Part shown: one piece after another, positions 57,337-64,000 of the stretch
Numbering within the stretch: the stretch's first letter is position 1
Layout of the letters: each line of letters begins with the position of its first letter
Assembly (NCBI GenBank): GCA_014526335.1
Contig: JACTAT010000042.1
Coordinates: 41,771 to 105,770, forward strand
DNA: 64,000 bases
Direction of reading: 5' to 3'
DNA from: Chrysaora quinquecirrha
Taxonomy: Eukaryota > Cnidaria > Scyphozoa > Semaeostomeae > Pelagiidae
Translations under genes and position numbers: made by a program
Notes under the pieces: model-generated
Databases searched by the model: none
What the model saw: the letters and a program-made list of their open reading frames with translations, nothing else
Told to the model about the DNA's origin: nothing

Positions 57337-57657
57337 GGCCCCAGTTACACTATGCTCCGCAAATCGTCATGAAAATCATGGCGCTCTTGATGTGATATGA
57401 AAATCAAGACGCCACGCGGCGGCACAGTGTAATCATGCCAATCCGATGTATGACGCTCCGAAACCTTGTTTTCCTATTGCTTCACAAAACAAATGCGAAG
57501 GAAATCTGCGAAGGAGCCGCCGTGGCGTCTCAGTGTAACTGCAATGATCGTGAAAAAAACTATGGCGCTGCACTCAGTATAACTCTTAGGCACAATCTTA
57601 TGACGGCACGAAAATCAAAACGCAACGATATCATGCCAGCATAGTGTAACTGGGGCC
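57337..57657. mobile_element. 321-bp Harbinger-like MITE, TAA target duplication
   Basis: ggccccagttacactatgct and agcatagtgtaactggggcc are perfect inverted repeats, flanked by TAA (57334-57336, 57658-57660). Inside are diverged atcatggcgctc, gaaaatcaagacgcc, and aacgatatcatgcc words. It lies 280 bases after the HMGCR stop. Confidence 0.85.
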
Positions 57658-57660
57658 TAA

Positions 57661-59236
57661 TGTTATCGCTGTATTTTTTTGGGGCATTCACAGTTTAACG
57701 ACATACAAAAACCTTCTTGAGTCCAATTTGTTGTTACGATTCCAATGCGTTATTCTGGTATTTGCGAAATTAATTTCTTTCCCATTACCTATTGAAAGTT
57801 GAGGGACAACTCACAACTCACACCTTGAAAATCTCGTACACCTTTGCACAGTCGTACACCTTGAAATCCATTTTTTCAATGGAAATTTCGTACTATTTTT
57901 TGAAGTGTGATTTCCAAATATGAGATTTCCAAGGAGTGAATCGCCCCTCGGATCCACAGGCCAAAAGCATTCTGAATTTGCAAATTTGGGTGCTCTAGCA
58001 AAAGGCCCAAGCGATCCAGAAGATCTACTGTACATTACGAAATTTATTGCTCTTTCATAGCTGAAATCTTAATCAAATTTTCTTCAGCAAGTTTTTTTAT
58101 GTATTTGTCTTATGCTGTGGTTTAAAGGCTGTGTATTATTATTAGAATTAAGATTGAATATTTTCGGTATATAAATGGTGGTAACAGATTTTCAAATGAT
58201 CGTATTCGTGCTAAATTTGCCTTCTTATTTCGTCTGAGAATCTGAAAGACAATGAAAAATGCCACACGCTTCTCTGATAACAATGTTTCGCTAATTTCGC
58301 GGTCTGGATCTCTGGATGTATTTTATTTTAAAACTAATCTTTTAGCTCTCTTGAAAACGTTTAATGCGTTCCCTGAGAAGTGCTTCTTTCGCCAGCGACC
58401 ATTTTTGAAAGCTTTCAGATTTTTGCTAGGGACTAGCGGTCTGAGCTTCAAAACACCCATTTTTACCATTTTATACCAATTTCGCTTTGAAAGTATACCC
58501 AACTTTTTACCAATTTTAAGCAATGTATGATATGATACTAATGTGACATCGGAGGATGTTTAAATGCGCATATTTTCCATAAGCAACTGAAAATGGACAC
58601 GGTTCCCTCTCTGTGATTTATCAGCAACTCCGTGTGAGGATACGTAATGTGTGTGATTTAGCAGTGGCCGATATAGGGGGCTAATAAATTGTTATGTCAG
58701 TGAATAAACCTAAATTCGTGTTGATGTATGGTACAGATGGACCCAAATGTTTTGAAGAAAGTTGAGTCATTGCCCACGCACATAGGTAGAAAGTAGCACA
58801 TGCATACATAGACCCAAATAGTGTGGAGAAAATGAAGACCGTGAGGAAATGCATAGATATAGTAGAACAGGCACAGATAACCCTACCACCGCAAGATGCA
58901 GCGGTCACATTGTCCCGACATCGGGGTGCAAGTGCGGAGCATGTCACCGCACCGCACCGCACAGCACAGCACCGGCCGGGTCCATGTTTTTGCTTTGCAA
59001 ATGGTAGCAAAATTACAAATAGCCTCGAGTCGGATAATTAGCAATACGTCATAATTCGCATAAGTCGTCCACGTTCTTGTGCTGACCACTGACCGTTCAA
59101 TTCTTTTTGACGCACAAACAAAATGGTTTCCACTTTTGCAAAGCTGCGGTGGCAGTTGTAAGTCTTTCCTAATCAATATTGTGTTATCAGAAGGTAAAAT
59201 TGTGATTTAGAATAATTATAGAAGACATTCAAAACC
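57661..59236. other. HMGCR-PRCC intergenic region
   Basis: No exon recognised. A short accgc tandem tract lies at about 58945-58970. The PRCC promoter and 5' UTR should be at the right end. Frames at 58252-58530 and 58681-59041 have no domain or splice support. Confidence 0.45.
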
Positions 59237-62200
59237 ATGTCACTTGTTGCGTATGCAAGTAGTGACGAAGAAGGATCAGAAAGCGACGATAATTCAAATG
59301 AAGATATTAGGCCAGTGGTGGACGTTAGGCCCGTTTCTTCTGTGAAAGAAAATCTTGGTCATTCCAACAAAGCGAAAAATGAAGAACCCGTAGACCTACC
59401 CCAAGATTATGATATTCAAGACGAAGACGATTGGGGAACTGTGAAATCAACAAAAAGCAAAAGTATATTTTCAGTCCTTCCTCCTCCATCTAAAAAAGTT
59501 GATGAATTTTCAATCCAAGAAGAAGATGATATATCTGATTTGGAGAAACTAAAGTCAAGTTTTCAGTCAAAAGAAAATGCTGAGAAAATGATAAAAGACA
59601 ATGCAAAGTCAGTTGTTAGCAATAAGGATGAAAATATAGAAGATGGTAAAAGGACAAAGAAGCTAATTCTTCCAAAGCCAAAGTCATCAGGGGATACTTC
59701 CAGCAAACAGACAATGAAGATCACTTTACCAGATGTAAGGAGACATGCATGATTCATTAGGGTATCTTCTCAACTTACCAGACTGCCAACTTGCCACGCG
59801 ACCAAGAGGCCACACATTTCAGGTCCCCGCTGTGTTCTAGTCAACTGCTCCCAAGCCCCCATTTATCACGCTGATATGGTGGTTGACTTGTTCAGTTAGG
59901 TGGCAAGCCATCTTTTGAAGAGGCGTGTTGACCATTTTTGTGTGACTTGACTTTGGTGAGCTAGCAGTGTGAAAGTTGACATGTTACTGTTCATTAATAT
60001 GATTGAATTGTCTTGGGAACTTTGGAAAACCAGCATAAACATTTGCTTTTGCAATATCCCTCATGGTATGAAACCAGTCTGCAGAGTATTGCTGCTCCAA
60101 AGGAGATCTTGTGCATGCGGAACTGCATTCCATTGTTCTTTTCTATTGTTCTTTTGTTTATCTCATGAGTGCACATACCACACTCTGCAGGATTTGTTTC
60201 AGATAGTGGGGTTGACATGCAAACAATACAAGCTAAAATTGGGAGCCTGGGTCCTTGTACCTGGGAAGTCTTTAAGGGTCATGCCCTCAATAGTCTTGAA
60301 AAATGTTTTGAACCCCCCCCCCCCCAAAAATGTTCTCATAAAGTTTAGGTAAAGTAGTAAAATTAATGATTGATGACCAGCTGATTGGTGTTTAAAACAC
60401 AATACCAATTCAGCTTTTCGTTCTTTCTGATTGGTGCATTTCGAGGCGCATCTGGGTATAAATTCCGCCTTAGGCTATTGTTTCGGTCTGTTTCTGACGT
60501 TCATACTCTGAGGAATGTCAGACTAAAAAAGCTTTTAAGTATGCCGGAAAATGATTCCGCTGTTCATCTCAATTTTAAAATTAACCCCTAAGAAAAGTGG
60601 AGTGAACATGTCCATTCCAGTCCAAACCATGGCACGTCAATGTTTCCAAAAGAGTAGTCAGGAATTTTTAGAACCCTTCTAAGTCTCCCAAGGAACACAA
60701 ACAGTTACAGCTCATTAGAGTAGCCATAGATTAATTAGAATGGAATCATAAATTTTGTTGATATTTTTTATATTTTCCATCTGTAGGTAGACTCTGACTC
60801 AGATGATGATACAAATGAAAGGAAACCTAAAGCCAGAGTTAAAGAGAAGGTAAATAAACTTTCAATTGTCTCTTTCTAATGCAAATAGATTTTTCCACAG
60901 GAGGTATACAACACTATAGATGGGATTCAAACCTGGGCTGCATGGTCAGAGAGCCAACAATGTTTGCACTGAGATAAAGAGAACCACAATGAAAACCACA
61001 AAGTTACTCTCCAAGTCATGCAGCCAAAGGCTTTTGCAAATATTTAGAGTGATAGAGAGAGAGCTGTACTATGTATGGTTTTTAAGGACATTCCTAACGT
61101 CTATCTTTTCCCTCTTTTTCCAGAAAGGAACTGGTTTACTTGGTCTCCTACCAAAGCCAAAGAATAGTGTTAGAGCTCAAGTTATTAGTGTGAATAAGCC
61201 AGCAGAAAGAAAACCAAGGAAATTAATGGTGCCGTATACTCTTTCAAAGAAGAAAGAAGAAGCAAAGAAAATGGAAACTGAAAATAAAGATAGTGGAAGT
61301 GACAGTGAGGAAGAATCTACAGGGAGTTTTTTCTCATTTGGTGAAAGTGTGTCAAACAAAAAACCTGATAAAATTGACGATAAAACAGAAGAACTTGTGG
61401 GTAGCACTGAGGGATTGACTTCTTCTATTACAACAGCTACTACCATTCAAGATTATGCTGTTGTAAAGGAAAATAACAAAGAACTTGAAATTAAGCCTAT
61501 ATCTACAAAGAACTCTCCAGTAACCTTTGAAGCTAAGAAAAACATGAAGGTTGAACAACAGAAAACTACACAACAACATACTGGTACTTCAAAACCACAT
61601 TCAGATTCAACTCAAGATTCAAGGCTCAAATCCAATCAAAGAACAGGAGGAACATTAGAGTCTAGTAATAGTTTTACTGGGGCATATGACCAAAATTCAG
61701 CGACTGGACCATATGGAGTGGTCTTAGGAAACAATCAATATAGCTCTCCCTCTACTTCCGGTATGTATGGACAACATTCCGTAACTGGTCGGTATGGTCC
61801 AGACAATGGTCAATATAGTTCTGGCACTAATGCTAATACTTATCAACAAGAAACAGTCACTGGACCTTATGGCACTCAGCGTATTATTGAACCAAACAGT
61901 CAGACTGTCACAGGACCATATCAGGGGACAGATCCTTATCAGATGTCTCATATATCAAACCATGGACCAAACGTTCCTGGAATGTATTCTGGTCCAAATG
62001 AGTTCCAAACCAGTGATGGTGCAAATAATAGTTATGGCGCTTCTGGTGGCTCATACATGAACCCTGCTCCATCTGGGCACTATAGTCAATATCAGGAAAC
62101 CAATCAACCGTCAATGGAGGACGACACTTTTGATATGGAACAGGTTTGTACAGCTTACCAGTGTATGAATTATCAAATAAGATCGAACGTGGTTCCTTAA

Positions 62201-63802
62201 ACCTTTGGGTGGGAGGAACAAAAGTGGATGAAACTCCTGTGTATTACTAATAGGATCGAAAATATATTTCAAGGGATGTTTCTGCATTATAGTTGATTAT
62301 TGCAGACTTGTGTGCGGGTAGCTTGAGACTTGTCGAGGGTATCGTTTAAAGCTCTGGCCAAACGATCAAACATGGTTGGTCCAACATTTGAGATTTGCTT
62401 GTCAAGCGAAATGTTTGACCGTTTGGCCACGTCAAAAAACATTGCTCGTCCAACATTTTTTGTGTGCGTCAAGCAAAAAACTTTTTTGAATTTTCTCAAA
62501 AACATCACGCCAAAAATTGTGTTACTTTTCTTGACAAGTAATGTTTCTGGACGTGGCCAAACGGTCAAACATTTGTTGTAAAGCAAATTTAAAATGTTGG
62601 ACTAACGATGTTTTATCGTTTGGCCAGGGCTTTAAGACTGAATGGCCAGGGCCTTAAGACTGGGCGATAAGAATCGCAACTTATCCAACGGAGGAAGAAT
62701 CGCACTCAGCTCTTATGACAAAATTGACCCTGTTTGTATACAGTACAAAGATGTTTGGTTTGTTATACACCAAATAGGCTTGTGTGTTTATTAAAAATCT
62801 ATTTGCATTTATAAAGCGCTTTCTCTTTACAGTTACGTCGTTTACAAGGCAAGCGAGAAAGACGAGTACAGCAAGTTGACTTCATTGATATCCAAGGAGA
62901 AAACATGCAGATGGACTCTACTGATTTCCTGAAGAATTTCACAGAAGAGAAGACACATATATCTAAAAAGGTATATCATAGCATTATCTCTCTTATTTAG
63001 ATTTAAAGGCAAACGACGCCTGATAAAATGCAGCGATCACGATCTTGAGATTGAGGTGGGAGATATAAAGGTCTAACAGCTGACGATCCTCTGTTTTAAC
63101 GTTGTGATATCGGGAAGGTTGAAGGTGACTACCATTTCCTATGCGAATGGCCTGCGTATGAAACACAACGAACAGTTCTCTATGGTAAACTGACTGGCAA
63201 TCTACTGGCAATCTACTTTGACCAGTCATTATTAATGCCGGGTAGGGGGCCGGAAGATATTTTCATTGGTACCAAAAATTTTTAATGGCCCCTCAATTTC
63301 CCCTCTGATATTTTTAATGACCCCCCATTTTACAACTTTAATGATCAATCATAGATTAAATGATAGGTGATCATAGGAAACCCTGATTTGATATACAGCC
63401 GTTCCTACTGCAGACATCTCCGTCAACCGTCATCCGCCATTTACTTTAAGGAACAAATTCGAGAAGAGATAAGGAGATCTTTTGAGCCCTTGGACTTAGT
63501 TGCTTTTTGAGGTATTTTAAGTGGGTTTATTGGAGAGGGGGTGTAATAGAAACTTAAGGGAAGGGGATAAGAGTCATTGGAGAGGGGGCGTAATAAAGAG
63601 GCTTAAAAGGAAACTCGAACTTGATCTGCCTGTTGACAGGCAAGCACGTTCTTACAAAGGTGAGCTATGAGAAAGCTGCAACCTTGAAGAATATTCGTAG
63701 CTTTCCTAATAGCAAATTTTTTCTTCTCTTTATCAGATGAAATCCGACAATGTCAGCTCTCAACAAAAACGGAAACATCAGATCACATACTTGGCTTTCC
63801 AG
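59237..63802 (+). CDS. PRCC: PRCC (proline-rich mitotic checkpoint/splicing-associated factor), 3' end cut off
   Basis: PRCC is a nuclear protein linked to pre-mRNA splicing and mitotic checkpoint control (human renal carcinoma fusion partner). Exons: 59237-59734, 60787-60849, 61124-62143, 62833-62970 and 63737-63802, all phase 0, 595 codons so far; the last exon lies beyond the window. The start MSLVAYASSDEE matches human PRCC. Conserved blocks are KGTGLLGLLPKPKN, KLMVPYTLSKK, LRRLQGKRERR followed by VDFIDIQGE, KNFTEEKTHISKK and KRKHQITYLAFQ, the C-terminal PRCC signature. The middle is not proline-rich as in vertebrates but a Tyr/Gly/Gln/Ser/Asn tract with TGPYG-type repeats (about 61680-62110). 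Confidence 0.94.
60378..60580 (+). repeat. Dispersed repeat (agctgattggtgtt), copy 3
   Basis: agctgattggtgtttaaaac, caataccaattcagctttt, ggtataaattccgcctta and aaaaaagcttttaagtatgc match the two HMGCR intron copies. PRCC intron 1. Confidence 0.78.
62346..62635. mobile_element. GGCCAAACGATC-family MITE, best copy
   Basis: About 290 bases. Left ttaaagctctggccaaacga through gtttgaccgtttggccacgt; the right end mirrors it, closing tatcgtttggccagggcttt. Arms are about 85 bases, with inner lgct-free AT-rich sequence aaaaacattgctcg / gacaagtaatgtttctgg again mirrored. PRCC intron 3. Confidence 0.9.
63240..63736. other. PRCC intron 4, low-complexity patches
   Basis: Contains tttttaatggcccc / tttttaatgacccccc words (63280-63340) and repeated ggagagggggngtaat (63530-63600). 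No element with clear ends and no exon besides PRCC. Confidence 0.4.
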
Positions 63803-64000
63803 GTAAAACTATATACCCTGCTATTAATTATTCTAAATTGTAAAATAGGGGGCATTTCTTCGAGGAGGTGGGGGGCAAGAGCAAGCGATCTTTATTTTCT
63901 CAGGCAGCTATACAGTATAGCTTATATGGATCTGCAGCTTGTTGAAGCTCCCCATAAGCTGATCTTAATGCGTTCCTTTTATCTATCGAGCGTTCATATT

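Noticed and set aside
58681..59041. Frames around the accgc tract before PRCC
   Set aside because: Short, overlapping on both strands, no domain; probably promoter or 5' flank.

Overview
The window is intron-rich animal nuclear DNA. Three genes can be named by aligning spliced exons to known metazoan proteins: the 3' half of TUBGCP4 (gamma-tubulin complex component 4), a complete HMGCR (HMG-CoA reductase, 23 coding exons, frame closes at 797 residues) and PRCC, whose last exon lies beyond the right edge. Vertebrate-like gene content and intron richness, short exons with GT-AG introns, an HMGCR with a membrane domain, and dense short inverted-repeat transposons suggest a non-vertebrate metazoan, most likely a cnidarian such as an anthozoan. 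The exact taxon cannot be fixed from the sequence.

Layout, left to right: TUBGCP4 C-terminal exons (+, 817-5611); a minus-strand gene for a PH-domain protein with many tyrosine motifs (7460-12155); three plus-strand paralogues of it (13673-20503, 24017-28085, 33964-39115); HMGCR (+, 41859-57052); PRCC (+, 59237-63802, continuing). The four middle genes form one local family. All have an N-terminal PH domain split over two exons, then short exons, then one large last exon that carries a CxxC motif and tyrosine motifs; three of the four also carry proline (SH3-ligand-like) motifs there. In the plus-strand genes the intron phases agree wherever the exons can be placed. They resemble membrane-recruited docking or adaptor proteins (DOK, IRS and GAB logic) but I see no PTB or SH2 domain, and I do not recognise them as a named family. 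They are the best candidate for something undescribed here.

This cluster is also evolving actively. The 13.7-20.5 kb gene has a 2.36 kb internal tandem duplication of three frame-compatible exons, and its long last exon is interrupted by a one-base frame change exactly at an in-frame A AAA AAA heptamer. The 24-28 kb gene seems to lack the exon for the second half of its PH domain.

The rest is largely repeats: a 3.0 kb foldback transposon with a 10-bp target duplication (29058-32059), a perfect 97-bp-arm palindrome (12334-12555), a truncated LINE, tRNA-derived SINE-like copies, and at least ten families of small inverted-repeat elements (hAT-like and Harbinger-like by target duplication where this can be read), many inside HMGCR introns. 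HMGCR lies downstream of the cluster and PRCC about 2.2 kb beyond it; both appear intact. No rRNA, tRNA or CRISPR was found.
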